A stretch of DNA of 64,000 nt from Croceibacterium xixiisoli (GTDB lineage: Bacteria; Pseudomonadota; Alphaproteobacteria; Sphingomonadales; Sphingomonadaceae). The stretch lies in assembly GCF_009827305.1 (NCBI RefSeq), contig NZ_WTYJ01000001.1, forward strand, positions 372,001 through 436,000, in the 5' to 3' direction. Each line of letters starts with the position of its first letter. Position 1 is the stretch's first letter. The translations under genes were made by a program, and so were the position numbers. The notes under the pieces are model-generated. The model ran no database searches. It saw only the letters and a list, made by a program, of their open reading frames with translations, and was not told the DNA's origin. Of this stretch, positions 1 through 7,958 are shown one piece after another.

Positions 1-273
1 ATCGCTGGCCGACACGCGCCGTTCGACCAGCCCCTGCCGCGTCAGAATGTCGAGCAGCCGCACCAGGCTGGATCCGTCGATCCCCACCAGCGCGGCCAGT
101 TCCTTCTGTGTCAGCCCGCCTCCCGTTTCATGCAGATGCACCAACGGCACCCACGTCGCATCGGTCAGCCCAGCCGCCGCCAGATGCGCATCGATCGCCC
201 GGCGCCAGCGGCGGGCGAGCAGGGAAAAGCGCATGCCGAAACGGGCGCGAGGGGAATCGGGAGGTACTGTCAT
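1..273 (-). CDS. MarR family transcriptional regulator (N-terminal part, cut by window edge)
   Basis: Reading from the ATG complement at 271-273 gives 91 codons with no stop before the window edge. The protein begins MTVPPDSPRARFGMRF and runs through a winged-helix region: GGGLTQKELAALVGIDGS is the recognition-helix area and LVRLLDILTRQGLVERR the start of the wing. This order is typical of MarR-type repressors, which bind palindromic operators as dimers and often respond to phenolic ligands. The C-terminal dimerisation part lies outside the window. It is divergent from the hydrolase at 363, and the AT-rich gap between them holds a candidate operator. Family is fairly sure; ligand unknown. Confidence 0.8.
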   Translation of the reverse strand, partial: MTVPPDSPRARFGMRFSLLARRWRRAIDAHLAAAGLTDATWVPLVHLHETGGGLTQKELAALVGIDGSSLVRLLDILTRQGLVERRVSASD

Positions 274-295
274 ACAGGCCATATAGATTATTTAA

Positions 296-313
296 TTTGA
301 TTTGCAATTCAAA
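296..313. promoter_or_regulatory. candidate MarR operator in divergent promoter
   Basis: TTTGA and TCAAA form an inverted repeat around an 8-bp centre, inside a markedly AT-rich gap between the MarR start (273) and the hydrolase start (363). MarR proteins usually bind palindromes of this size in their own divergent promoter. The half sites are short, so chance is possible. Confidence 0.3.
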
Positions 314-362
314 GTAATTTGCTTGGATTGTGTGGCTCGATGCAATCGCATAGCTTCGCCTC

Positions 363-1280
363 ATGCGCTTAATCCCTGCGATCTGCCTCGCTTCCGCCCT
401 GATCCTGCCGGCGTGTTCCGGCCAATCCGATTTTCCGGAGGAACCGCTGGCAGAGGCGCGGCAGAGGCAGGGCGCCAATGTCACCCGCGAATTGCGCCAG
501 GCGGGCGAGGCGGAGGTGCCGCCGGCATCGGTGCTGCAGCTGGTGCATTACCCCTCCGCCGTGGGTGACATCTCCGGCTATCTTTCCCCGCCGCCCGCCG
601 ACGGATCGCGCTGGCCCGCGATCATCTGGATCAGCGGCGGTGATCTTTCGATCGGGGATGTCTTTTGGCAGAGCCAGCCGGCAGACAATGACCAGTCGGC
701 CAGCGTGTTTCGCGATGCAGGGATCGCGACTTTCTATCCCTCGCTCCGCGGCCTGAACGGCAATCCCGGCCAGAATGAGGGTTTTTATGGGGAGGTGGAT
801 GATGTCATCGCCGCTACCCGCTGGCTGCGCCAGCAGCCGGGGATTGATCCGGACCGCATCTATCTGGGCGGGCACAGCAGCGGCGCGACTTTGGTCTTGC
901 TCGCGGCGGAAATGGCCGATGAATGGCAGGGCGTCTTCGCCTTCGGCCCGGTGACCGATCCGCGTCTGTATGGGGAGAATGTGCCTGTGCCCATTGCCGA
1001 GGATGACAGCCAAGGCGCGCTGCTGCGCCAGCCGCTGGCCTGGCTGAAGGATATCCGTTCGCCCACCTTCGTCATCGAAGGCACCGGGCAGGGCAATATC
1101 GACGAACTGCAGACGATGGCGGCGGCGAGCAGCAATCCGCACCTGCATTTCGTCGAAGCGCCCGATTGCGATCACTTTTCCGTGCTGCAACCGGTCAGCC
1201 GACTGGTGGCGCAGGCGATCAGCGCCAATCAAACCGCGTCGCTGGCCCAGTCTGGCGCGCTGGCGCATCGCTGCCAATGA
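363..1280 (+). CDS. lipoprotein alpha/beta hydrolase (prolyl-oligopeptidase/dienelactone-hydrolase type)
   Basis: This 305-residue protein starts with a lipoprotein signal, MRLIPAICLASALILPAC, with the lipobox Cys at residue 18, so it should be anchored in the envelope. The alpha/beta-hydrolase nucleophile elbow is GHSSG near residues 170-174, a WISGG oxyanion-type loop lies near residue 92, and a likely catalytic His is in DCDHFS near residue 270. The family cleaves esters or peptides; the substrate cannot be told. Its stop overlaps the next start by four bases (ATGA), so it is translationally coupled to the N-acetyltransferase, and both may be controlled by the divergent MarR protein. Confidence 0.75.
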   Translation: MRLIPAICLASALILPACSGQSDFPEEPLAEARQRQGANVTRELRQAGEAEVPPASVLQLVHYPSAVGDISGYLSPPPADGSRWPAIIWISGGDLSIGDVFWQSQPADNDQSASVFRDAGIATFYPSLRGLNGNPGQNEGFYGEVDDVIAATRWLRQQPGIDPDRIYLGGHSSGATLVLLAAEMADEWQGVFAFGPVTDPRLYGENVPVPIAEDDSQGALLRQPLAWLKDIRSPTFVIEGTGQGNIDELQTMAAASSNPHLHFVEAPDCDHFSVLQPVSRLVAQAISANQTASLAQSGALAHRCQ

Positions 1281-2122
1281 CGGACACAGCATCTCTGGTC
1301 GATCTGCCTGCCTATTGCGCGCGCATCGGCTATCGCATCCCCGAACATGGCCCGCTGGAACCCACGCTCGATGTGCTGCGCGTGCTCCATGCCCTGCATC
1401 CGGCGGCAATCACCTTCGAGGCGGTGGATGTGCTGCTTGATCGCGGGGTCGATCTGGCGCCGGCAGCGGTGGACGCGAAGCTGATCGGGGCCGGGCGCGG
1501 CGGCTATTGCTACGAACAGAACGGGCTGCTGCTGCGCGTGCTGCGGCAGATCGGCTTTTCGGTTGAAGGGCTGCTCGCGCGGGTCAGCTGGATGGCGCCG
1601 CCGGAAACGCCGTTGCGGCCGCTCACGCATATGGCGCTGCGGGTGACGATCGATGGCGTGCCCTGGCTGGCCGATGTCGGTTTCGGCGGCTGCGCACCCA
1701 CATCGCCGCTGCAGCTGGACAGCGATGAACCGCAACCGACCGCGCATGAAACCTTCCGCTTGCAGCGGGTCGAGGGCGATTATCAGCTGGAGGTGCTGCT
1801 GGGTGACCAATGGCACAGCATGTACCGCACCGACGGGCTGCGCCAGCATGCGGTCGATTACGAACTGCCCAATTGGTACACCGCCACCCACCCCACATCG
1901 CGCTTCCGCCACCGGCTGATCGTCAGCCGCGTCACCCCGCAGGAACGGTCCTCACTGGCCGGTGCACGGCTGACCGTGCGCACGCCCGATGGCGGCAGCA
2001 TCCGAAGCTGGCTCGATGCCGCCGGGATCGAACACGCGCTTCGGGATCGCTTCGGCCTGCCGGTGGCAGCAGACTGGGCGCCGATGATCGCTCGCGCGGC
2101 GCAGGATCGGGAAGACGCATAA
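1277..2122 (+). CDS. nat: arylamine N-acetyltransferase
   Basis: This 281-residue enzyme has the family length and the Cys-His-Asp triad. Cys lies in RGGYCYEQN near residue 77, His in LTHMAL near 117 and Asp in LADVGFGG near 132. NATs move acetyl from acetyl-CoA to aromatic amines and hydrazides through a Cys thioester, in the cytoplasm. The start at 1277 is chosen because MTDTASLVDLPAYC matches the family N-terminus and overlaps the upstream stop as ATGA; the frame stays open further upstream but overlaps the hydrolase. Pairing with a hydrolase and a MarR gene suggests a small xenobiotic-response operon. Confidence 0.93.
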   Translation: MTDTASLVDLPAYCARIGYRIPEHGPLEPTLDVLRVLHALHPAAITFEAVDVLLDRGVDLAPAAVDAKLIGAGRGGYCYEQNGLLLRVLRQIGFSVEGLLARVSWMAPPETPLRPLTHMALRVTIDGVPWLADVGFGGCAPTSPLQLDSDEPQPTAHETFRLQRVEGDYQLEVLLGDQWHSMYRTDGLRQHAVDYELPNWYTATHPTSRFRHRLIVSRVTPQERSSLAGARLTVRTPDGGSIRSWLDAAGIEHALRDRFGLPVAADWAPMIARAAQDREDA

Positions 2123-2127
2123 ATCCG

Positions 2128-2277
2128 GGCAGGGATCGATGGGGGAGAACTCCGATCAATCTGCGGGCGGAGATCGAGATCCTGCGGCTGCATCACAAGA
2201 TCGATACGCTGCTGATTGCCCGGCTTGACGAACTGGCGGCGCAGCAGGCGGAGATTATCGCCCGCCTGCCGCGATGA
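2128..2277 (+). pseudogene. C-terminal remnant of a DUF1003 membrane protein
   Basis: Right after the NAT stop, in another frame, about 40 codons read NLRAEIEILRLHHKID followed by TLLIARLDELAAQQAE and a stop at 2277. DUF1003 proteins normally end in a similar NL-AE-EI--LH-KID segment after two transmembrane helices. No start codon or membrane part precedes it, and the upstream residues GRDRWGRTP look like a worn version of the usual lead-in. I infer that a deletion brought NAT against the tail of a DUF1003 gene. Recognition is from memory of the family. Confidence 0.5.
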
Positions 2278-2280
2278 TTG

Positions 2281-2838
2281 CTACCAGGCGAAACCGGCCT
2301 TCACCGCCCGCTTTTCCGCCGCAGTGCTCTTGCGCCCCAGCACTTCATTGCGGTGCGGATAGCGGCCGAAGCGCGCGATCATCGCATAATGCGAGCGGGC
2401 GAAGGGCGCGCCATAGAGCGGGCCGAGCGCGGTGAAATAGCGCAGGCTGAGCAAATGATCGGCAATGTTTTCGCTGTGCATCAGCGGCATGGCCAGGAAT
2501 TGCCGTTCGCGCGGGGTCAGCGCCTTGTCCCACCCCCGCCGCAGCACGCCATGGGTGATGGCCCGCGCCAGCGGATCGGTGGCGAAGGCCTGCGCCGTGC
2601 CGCGATGCAGATTGCGCGGCAACTGGTCGAACAGCAGCACAGCGGCCAGTGCGGTGTGTGGGTCGCTCAGGAAATCGGTGGCTGGGCTCGATTTCAGCAT
2701 CGCCAGATCCCGTTCGAACCTCTGCCGCAGCATATCGTCCACTTCTGGCCCGGAACCGAACCAGTCGGCCGGGCGCAGCTTGTGGAACCAGAAATGCAGC
2801 AGTTCAGCCGCCCAGCGGCGTTGTACCGGGGCGGCCAA
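2281..2838 (-). CDS. DUF924 family protein
   Basis: This 185-residue protein has the DUF924 hallmarks: LLHFWFHKLRPADWFGSG at the N-terminus, LFDQLPRNLHRGTAQAFATD in the middle, and a C-terminal RYPHRNEVLGR. The family is soluble, all-helical and of unknown function, distantly TPR-like. The only start in frame after an upstream stop, apart from CTG, is TTG at 2838, two bases after the stop of the upstream minus-strand gene, suggesting translational coupling. Confidence 0.85.
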   Translation of the reverse strand: MAAPVQRRWAAELLHFWFHKLRPADWFGSGPEVDDMLRQRFERDLAMLKSSPATDFLSDPHTALAAVLLFDQLPRNLHRGTAQAFATDPLARAITHGVLRRGWDKALTPRERQFLAMPLMHSENIADHLLSLRYFTALGPLYGAPFARSHYAMIARFGRYPHRNEVLGRKSTAAEKRAVKAGFAW

Positions 2839-2840
2839 AC

Positions 2841-3251
2841 TCAGTCAGCCTTGGTGTAGGGGACGAAATCCTGCAGGAAGACTGCGCCGGACACGAAGCC
2901 GTTGTAGCGATCGACCGTGCGCGTCACGTCATGGCGGCAAAGCTGGCTGCCGAACCGTTCGATGATCGGCACGTCATTGCCGTTCAGCGAATTGGGATTG
3001 TTCACCCGCGCGACATAGATCGTTTTTCCTGCGTCATAGACCAGCCCGACGCGATCGATCACCTGCAGGCGATTGTCGCGCATGGCGGGAATGCAGGATA
3101 CCGGTGTGCCGGCCACGCGCCCTTCGAGCATCTGCGCCAGCCGTGCTTCGCCACGTTCGGCGACCGATTGGGCCGATGCCGCCAACGGAGCGGCCAGCAT
3201 GGTCATGCCGGCAAGGCCCAGGGCGATTGATTTCATCACTTTGTTTTTCAT
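2841..3251 (-). CDS. small exported protein, unknown function
   Basis: The product is 136 residues and begins MKNKVMKSIALGLAG, followed by a hydrophobic stretch and AASAQS, a clear Sec signal peptide cleaved near residue 25. The start at 3251 is chosen because it begins this signal; the frame is open further upstream without one. The mature part carries two Cys (PVSCIPA and SQLCRHD) that could form a disulfide in the periplasm. I do not recognise a named family. It lies just upstream of the DUF924 gene on the same strand. Confidence 0.75.
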   Translation of the reverse strand: MKNKVMKSIALGLAGMTMLAAPLAASAQSVAERGEARLAQMLEGRVAGTPVSCIPAMRDNRLQVIDRVGLVYDAGKTIYVARVNNPNSLNGNDVPIIERFGSQLCRHDVTRTVDRYNGFVSGAVFLQDFVPYTKAD

Positions 3252-3371
3252 TGCCACTCTCCAGTGCAGGGCACTTCCATCGCACAAACAGGCTGAACCG
3301 AGCCTTGCTGGCGAGGAGCCGTGTTGACGAACAGGCAATGCTTAGGCGGTGATGACCGCCCGTTTCCGCAA

Positions 3372-3665
3372 TCAGGCGACGCTGGCGTCGCCCGGAGCAG
3401 GCAAATCACCGGTGCTGGCTTCGTCGATGCCGCGTTCGGCCGGGCCGCCCTTCAGCACGAAACGGCGATCGCAATAGCCGCAATCAACATAGCCGGTTTC
3501 ATCGATCTGCAGATAGACGCGCGGATGCCCCAGGGCCGCCGGGCGATAGCTGGTGCCACCGCGAATGGCACCAGCGCCGTCACAGGATACCCGTGCGGTG
3601 GTGACGATGGTCGTTTCCGGGTTGAATGCCGGATCGGCGGCGCGGGCTGCAGGCGAAGTGGTCAT
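3372..3665 (-). CDS. zinc-finger (CHCC/NDUFS6-type) protein
   Basis: This 97-residue protein has the pattern [14 protein letters not shown] and [15 protein letters not shown]. That is the Cys-His-Cys-Cys zinc site of the small family related to the mitochondrial complex I accessory subunit NDUFS6, common in alphaproteobacteria. The start [11 protein letters not shown] at 3665 is preferred over an upstream in-frame start that lacks similarity to the family. A role beside complex I is a family-level inference; no nuo genes are nearby. Confidence 0.8.
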   Translation of the reverse strand: MTTSPAARAADPAFNPETTIVTTARVSCDGAGAIRGGTSYRPAALGHPRVYLQIDETGYVDCGYCDRRFVLKGGPAERGIDEASTGDLPAPGDASVA

Positions 3666-3805
3666 CGCCCGCGCTTCTATCGCTGGGCCGCGATTCCCGC
3701 AACATGCCAGCTGCGCCTGCTCTGTGATGGGCGCCGGGTGTGGCCGATGGCCCACGCATCACAGCCCCCTTTACCTGCGGCGCGCGCAAGCGCAGTAGGC
3801 GCGCC

Positions 3806-4756
3806 ATGAACGACACGCCCATCGCCATCGAAATCAGCGACCTGGTCAAGCAATATGCCGCCGCCGGCGATGCCCCGCCGAAACGGGCCTTGAAGGGCGT
3901 CAGCCTGACCATTCCCGAAGGCGGTATCTTCGGCCTGCTCGGCCCCAATGGCGCCGGCAAGTCCACCATGATCAACATCATGGCCGGGCTGGTGGTCAAG
4001 ACATCGGGCACGGTTCGCATCTGGGGCCATGATATCGATCACGATCCGCGCAATGCGAAGCTGTCGATCGGCATCGTCCCGCAGGAAATCGTCTTCGATC
4101 CCTTCTTCACCCCTTACGAGGTGCTGGAAAACCAGAGCGGCATGTATGGCATCGCCCGCGCCCTGCGCCGGTCCGACGAATTGCTGCGCGCCGTGCATCT
4201 GGCGGACAAGCGGGATGCCTATGCCCGCACGCTGTCGGGCGGGATGAAGCGCCGGCTGCTGATCGCCAAGGCCATGGTGCATTCGCCGCCGATCCTGGTG
4301 CTGGATGAACCGACCGCAGGGGTGGATGTGGAACTGCGCCGCCAGCTGTGGGAACTGGTCAGCGAGTTGAACGCCGAAGGGGTAACGGTGGTGCTGACCA
4401 CCCATTATCTGGAGGAAGCGGAACAGCTGTGTGACCGGATCGCCATCATCAACCATGGCGAAGTCGTGACCAACAAACCGACCCGCGAACTTGTGGGGAT
4501 GATGCGCGAAAAGATCGTCTCGATCACGGTTGATCGCGACATCGCCATACCGCCGGCGGCCGAGGCGTTCCTGCGCAGCGAAAAGGTGGCCGACCGGGTG
4601 CTGGAAGTCACCTATGACAAGGACCGGACCAGCGCCGGGCAGGTGCTGGCGCTGGTGCAGCAGCAGGGCTATGCGATCGAGGATGTGACCACGCGGGAAG
4701 CCGATCTGGAAGATGTCTTCGTCAAGCTGACCAGCGCGGTGCAGCAGAACGGCTGA
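3806..4756 (+). CDS. ABC transporter ATP-binding protein (ABC-2 type)
   Basis: The 316-residue protein carries a Walker A (GLLGPNGAGKST, near residue 50), a signature with Walker B (LSGGMKRRL and ILVLDEPTAGVD) and the H-loop TTHYLEEAEQLCD. The C-terminal 90 residues form the extra domain seen in ATPases pairing with ABC-2 permeases (NodI/DrrA-like exporters). The start MNDTPIAIEISDLVK at 3806 is the natural domain start. No permease gene flanks it, which is unusual for this class; the partner must be encoded elsewhere. Confidence 0.92.
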   Translation: MNDTPIAIEISDLVKQYAAAGDAPPKRALKGVSLTIPEGGIFGLLGPNGAGKSTMINIMAGLVVKTSGTVRIWGHDIDHDPRNAKLSIGIVPQEIVFDPFFTPYEVLENQSGMYGIARALRRSDELLRAVHLADKRDAYARTLSGGMKRRLLIAKAMVHSPPILVLDEPTAGVDVELRRQLWELVSELNAEGVTVVLTTHYLEEAEQLCDRIAIINHGEVVTNKPTRELVGMMREKIVSITVDRDIAIPPAAEAFLRSEKVADRVLEVTYDKDRTSAGQVLALVQQQGYAIEDVTTREADLEDVFVKLTSAVQQNG

Positions 4757-4802
4757 TTCTTCGCCTCTTTTCATTGGCGCGCGGGCGCGTCATGACAGGG
4801 GC

Positions 4803-6389
4803 ATGACGGAATTCAGCACAGACGTTCTCATCATCGGATCCGGTGCCGCCGGGCTGACCGCCGCGCTGACGCTGGCGCAGCAATGCCGTGTCACCGTGCT
4901 GGCCAAGGGGCCGCTGACCAGCGGATCGACCGCCTGGGCCCAGGGTGGCATTGCCGCCGTGCTGGATGCCGGCGATACCTTTGCCGAACATATCACCGAC
5001 ACCATGATCGCCGGCGCCGGGCTCAACCGGCGTGAAACGGTCGAATTCGTGGTCGAACGCGCGCCCGAAGCGATCCATCGGCTGGCCGATCTGGGCGTGC
5101 CGTTCAACACCGACGGGCCCAATCTGCATCTCACCCGCGAAGGCGGCCATTCGCACCGCCGCATCGTGCATGTCGATGATGCCACCGGCTGGGCAGTGCA
5201 GGCCGCGCTGCTCAAGGCGGCGGAAGAAAATCCCAACATCACCCTGCTGCCGGATCGATCCTGCATCGATCTGGTGACCGGCCGGCATGAAGAACGCTAT
5301 TCGGGTTCGGGGCGCGTCTGGGGCGCCTATGCGCTCAACAGCGTGACTGGGGCTGTCGAAACCTTCACCGCGCGCGCCACGATCCTGGCATCGGGCGGGG
5401 CGGGCCGCGTCTATCAGTTCAGCACCGCACCGCGCGGCGCCACCGGGGATGGCATCGCCATGGCCTGGCGGGCGGGGGCGCGGGTGTCCAACATGGAAAT
5501 GATGCAGTTCCACCCGACCTGCCTGTACAATCTGGACGTGAAGAACTTCCTGATCACCGAAGCGGTGCGGGGTGAGGGCGGTCAGCTGATCAATCCGCGC
5601 ACCGGCAAGCGGTTCATGGAATTCTACGATTCCGAACGGATGGAACTGGCCCCGCGCGATGTCGTCGCCCGTGCCATTGATTCTGAAATCAAGCGCTTCG
5701 GCCTCGATTATGTCCATCTCGACATCAGCCATATGCCGGCCGATTTCGTGCGCGGGCATTTCCCCACCATCCATGAAAAGCTGCTCGGCCTGGGAATCGA
5801 TATGACGACCCAGCCGATCCCGGTCGTGCCGGCGCAGCATTACACTTGCGGGGGGGTGTTGATCGATCTGGCCGGGCGGACCGATCTGCCCGGTCTGTGG
5901 GCGGCGGGCGAATGCACCGAAAGCGGGCTGCATGGCGCCAATCGCCTCGCATCGAACTCGCTGCTCGAATGCTTCGTCTTCGGCGAAGCGGCGGCCAAGG
6001 ACATTCTGGCGCAGTGGCAGGGGCTCAATACCCCGCCCGCGATCCGCGCCTGGGATGAAAGCCGGGTGGCGGAACCCGATGAAGAGGTGATCATCAAGCA
6101 GAACTGGACGGAAATCCGCCGGTTCATGTGGAACTATGTCGGCATCGTGCGCACCACCAAGCGGCTGGAGCGCGCGGCCCACCGGATCAAGCTGCTGGAT
6201 GACGAGATCGAGGACTATTACGGCCATTTCCGCGTCACCACCGATCTGATCGAGCTGCGCAATCTGTTGCAATGCGCCGAATTGATCGTGCGCAGCGCGC
6301 TGAAGCGGCACGAAAGCCGCGGGCTGCATTTCACGCTCGATTATCCGCAGACCAAAACGGAGGCGCGCGACACGGTCCTGGTGCCCTGA
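4803..6389 (+). CDS. nadB: L-aspartate oxidase
   Basis: This 528-residue FAD enzyme oxidises L-aspartate to iminoaspartate, the first step of NAD synthesis with NadA. It shows the FAD-binding LIIGSGAAGLTAAL near residue 9, GSTAWAQGGIAAVL, the active-site region REGGHSHRRIVH near residue 113, ASGGAGRVYQFST and GANRLASNSLLE near residue 380, followed by the C-terminal helical domain (RTTKRLERA). nadA and nadC are not adjacent in this window. Length and motifs fit NadB well and separate it from the related succinate dehydrogenase flavoprotein. Confidence 0.96.
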   Translation: MTEFSTDVLIIGSGAAGLTAALTLAQQCRVTVLAKGPLTSGSTAWAQGGIAAVLDAGDTFAEHITDTMIAGAGLNRRETVEFVVERAPEAIHRLADLGVPFNTDGPNLHLTREGGHSHRRIVHVDDATGWAVQAALLKAAEENPNITLLPDRSCIDLVTGRHEERYSGSGRVWGAYALNSVTGAVETFTARATILASGGAGRVYQFSTAPRGATGDGIAMAWRAGARVSNMEMMQFHPTCLYNLDVKNFLITEAVRGEGGQLINPRTGKRFMEFYDSERMELAPRDVVARAIDSEIKRFGLDYVHLDISHMPADFVRGHFPTIHEKLLGLGIDMTTQPIPVVPAQHYTCGGVLIDLAGRTDLPGLWAAGECTESGLHGANRLASNSLLECFVFGEAAAKDILAQWQGLNTPPAIRAWDESRVAEPDEEVIIKQNWTEIRRFMWNYVGIVRTTKRLERAAHRIKLLDDEIEDYYGHFRVTTDLIELRNLLQCAELIVRSALKRHESRGLHFTLDYPQTKTEARDTVLVP

Positions 6390-6442
6390 TCACCATCAAT
6401 CGATCGCCTGATCGCAGAGCGTGCTCATTCCGATTGACGATG

Positions 6443-6457
6443 TAAGAATGATTCGCA
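6443..6457. promoter_or_regulatory. Fur-type box upstream of the PiuC-like gene
   Basis: TAAGAATGATTCGCA shares 12 of 15 positions with the perfect palindrome TGCGAATGGTTCGCA upstream of the siderophore-interacting gene in this window, and it fits the 7-1-7 Fur pattern. It lies about 220 bases before the PiuC-like start in a gap with no other supported gene. Iron control of PiuC-type genes is well known. Confidence 0.55.
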
Positions 6458-6676
6458 ATATCATGTTCCATGTGGAAAGGTATGGCGATGCATTCGAAAT
6501 ATGTCTCCGTGCGGGCGTACTGATCCGTGGCGATATGGCAGGACCAAGCGCCGATCTTGTTTCGCCGCCCGCTGACCACCAGCTGCGGCAGCAATTGCGC
6601 GGGCAAGGGCGGCTGTCGCGGGCTCGGCGGCCTTGGACTGGCGCTCAGCCTCGCCCGGCAGGATAGGCCCTGCCCC

Positions 6677-7372
6677 ATGCCCAAACCTTCGCGAATGGAT
6701 AATGCCATGCTGCTGACGATCCCCAACGTCCTGACTGCAGATGTCGCCCGGACGGTGCGCGATCGCGTCAATGCGAGCCGTACCCTGAATGTGCCGCTGG
6801 ACATGCATCAGCGCGGGGCAGCGGAAACGGGCCAGACACATGACGATGGTTGGCTCGTCCGTTCGATCCAGGCGGAACTCACGACCGCGCTGATGGACAA
6901 TGCCGCCTTCCTGTCGGCAGCGCTGCCGCATTCCTTGCAGGAACCGCGGTTCGAACGCTGTTGCGTGGGCGAAGTGCCCGGCCCGCATCGTCGCCCCCTT
7001 GCAACCACAACGGGCGGCCCGCGCGGGGATCTGACCGCCACGCTGTTTCTCACAGATCCGGAAGAATATGACGGCGGGGAGTTGGAGGTGGAGGGCAGCT
7101 TCGGCCGGCTCGGTTTCCGCCTGCCGGCTGGTCATATGGTGCTGTTCCCGACCGACAGCCGCCATCGCACCACTCCGGTCACGCGCGGAGAACGCGTGTC
7201 ATGCAGTTTCGCGGTCCAATCCCTGGTGGGTGACCATTCGGCGCGCGAGACCTTGTATGATCTCGATCGGACGGTGCAGGCGCTGGGGGCGGAACGCGGC
7301 AAGGGCGATGTCCATGTGCTGCGTTTGGCAGGTATTCACTACAGCCTGGTGCGTCGCTGGGCCGAAGCGTGA
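6677..7372 (+). CDS. PiuC/PKHD-type Fe(II)/2-oxoglutarate dioxygenase homologue with altered iron site
   Basis: The 231-residue protein aligns with PiuC/YbiX PKHD-type hydroxylases: MLLTIPNVLTADVA at the start, DLTATLFLTDPEEYDGGEL, LPAGHMVLFPTDSRHRTTPV and a closing VRRWAEA. The distal His (residue 163) and the TRGER arginines that hold 2-oxoglutarate are present. The first iron motif, HxD in the family, reads H104-R-R106, so the Asp ligand is missing. The start at 6677 has an AGGATAGG ribosome site; ATGs at 6695 and 6707 are alternatives, and the frame is open upstream through a Cys-rich stretch. A Fur-type box upstream suggests iron regulation. Confidence 0.8.
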   Translation: MPKPSRMDNAMLLTIPNVLTADVARTVRDRVNASRTLNVPLDMHQRGAAETGQTHDDGWLVRSIQAELTTALMDNAAFLSAALPHSLQEPRFERCCVGEVPGPHRRPLATTTGGPRGDLTATLFLTDPEEYDGGELEVEGSFGRLGFRLPAGHMVLFPTDSRHRTTPVTRGERVSCSFAVQSLVGDHSARETLYDLDRTVQALGAERGKGDVHVLRLAGIHYSLVRRWAEA

Positions 7373-7958
7373 ACGGATTGTAACGAGTTCGCCCGCTCTG
7401 CCCATCACTGGGTAGCCCTGCGAAACCGAAGATACAGAAAACAAACGACATGTCGTTCCGGGCCCGGATGCAGGTCGCCCGAAGGCTGCGCAATGGGTTG
7501 AATTAGCCCCAGACCGCAGCAAATCCCGGCGTCGCGCATGTGGCAGTTTTTTTCATCAGCTCATTTTCTGGCTTGCGGTCCGCGCCAACCCAGCTTTGCC
7601 CGCGCGCCGCACTGTATTGGGTGGGTAAGGCACCGACGACATGGCTGGGTTTTGCGTTCAATTGCGCACCAACACTCTTGCCAGCGAGTCGATGGCGATT
7701 CACTATGGGTATGGCGGCATTGCTCGGGGTACCCACAAGACCTAGATTTATTCGCGGCGGGAACGAGGTTTCCAGCAGGCGGGAGTCAAGGGCTGTGTCG
7801 GGTCTTTCGGCACGGCCCCGGCAACAAGCGGGGGAAAAGTTTCTCACCGCTCAGGCATGCAAAAGAGTAGGCTGGTTTTTCGCCCGCTGATTCGAACACA
7901 TGCAGAACATCAGCTGTGGTCCGCCATGCCGGGCCGTATCGAACAGGGGTTGCGCACT
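7373..7958 (+). other. 586-bp intergenic region upstream of nrdA
   Basis: No convincing gene is seen on either strand here; the open frames have no family features or good ribosome sites. The region is less GC-rich than its flanks in places. It likely holds the nrdA promoter and a long leader of about 200 bases. I looked for a cobalamin riboswitch and did not find the conserved core. Confidence 0.5.
7720..7748 (+). promoter_or_regulatory. candidate nrdA promoter with NrdR-like site
   Basis: TTGCTC at 7720-7725 and TAGATT at 7743-7748 are separated by 17 bases, a sigma-70-like arrangement. The CACAAGACCTAGATT stretch at 7734-7748 overlaps the -10 element and resembles NrdR boxes; a weaker similar block (TTCACTATGGGTATGG at 7699-7714) lies 34 bases upstream, close to three helical turns. 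NrdR commonly represses nrd genes through paired boxes. This is pattern matching only. Confidence 0.35.

Noticed and set aside
3677-6329. Long open frames antisense to the ABC ATPase and nadB
   Set aside because: They mirror the sense genes, lack family motifs and ribosome sites, and arise from strong GC bias at the third position.
7500-7860. Cobalamin-riboswitch-like or other structured RNA before nrdA
   Set aside because: Some GC-rich fragments look suggestive, but the conserved core sequences and their order are missing.
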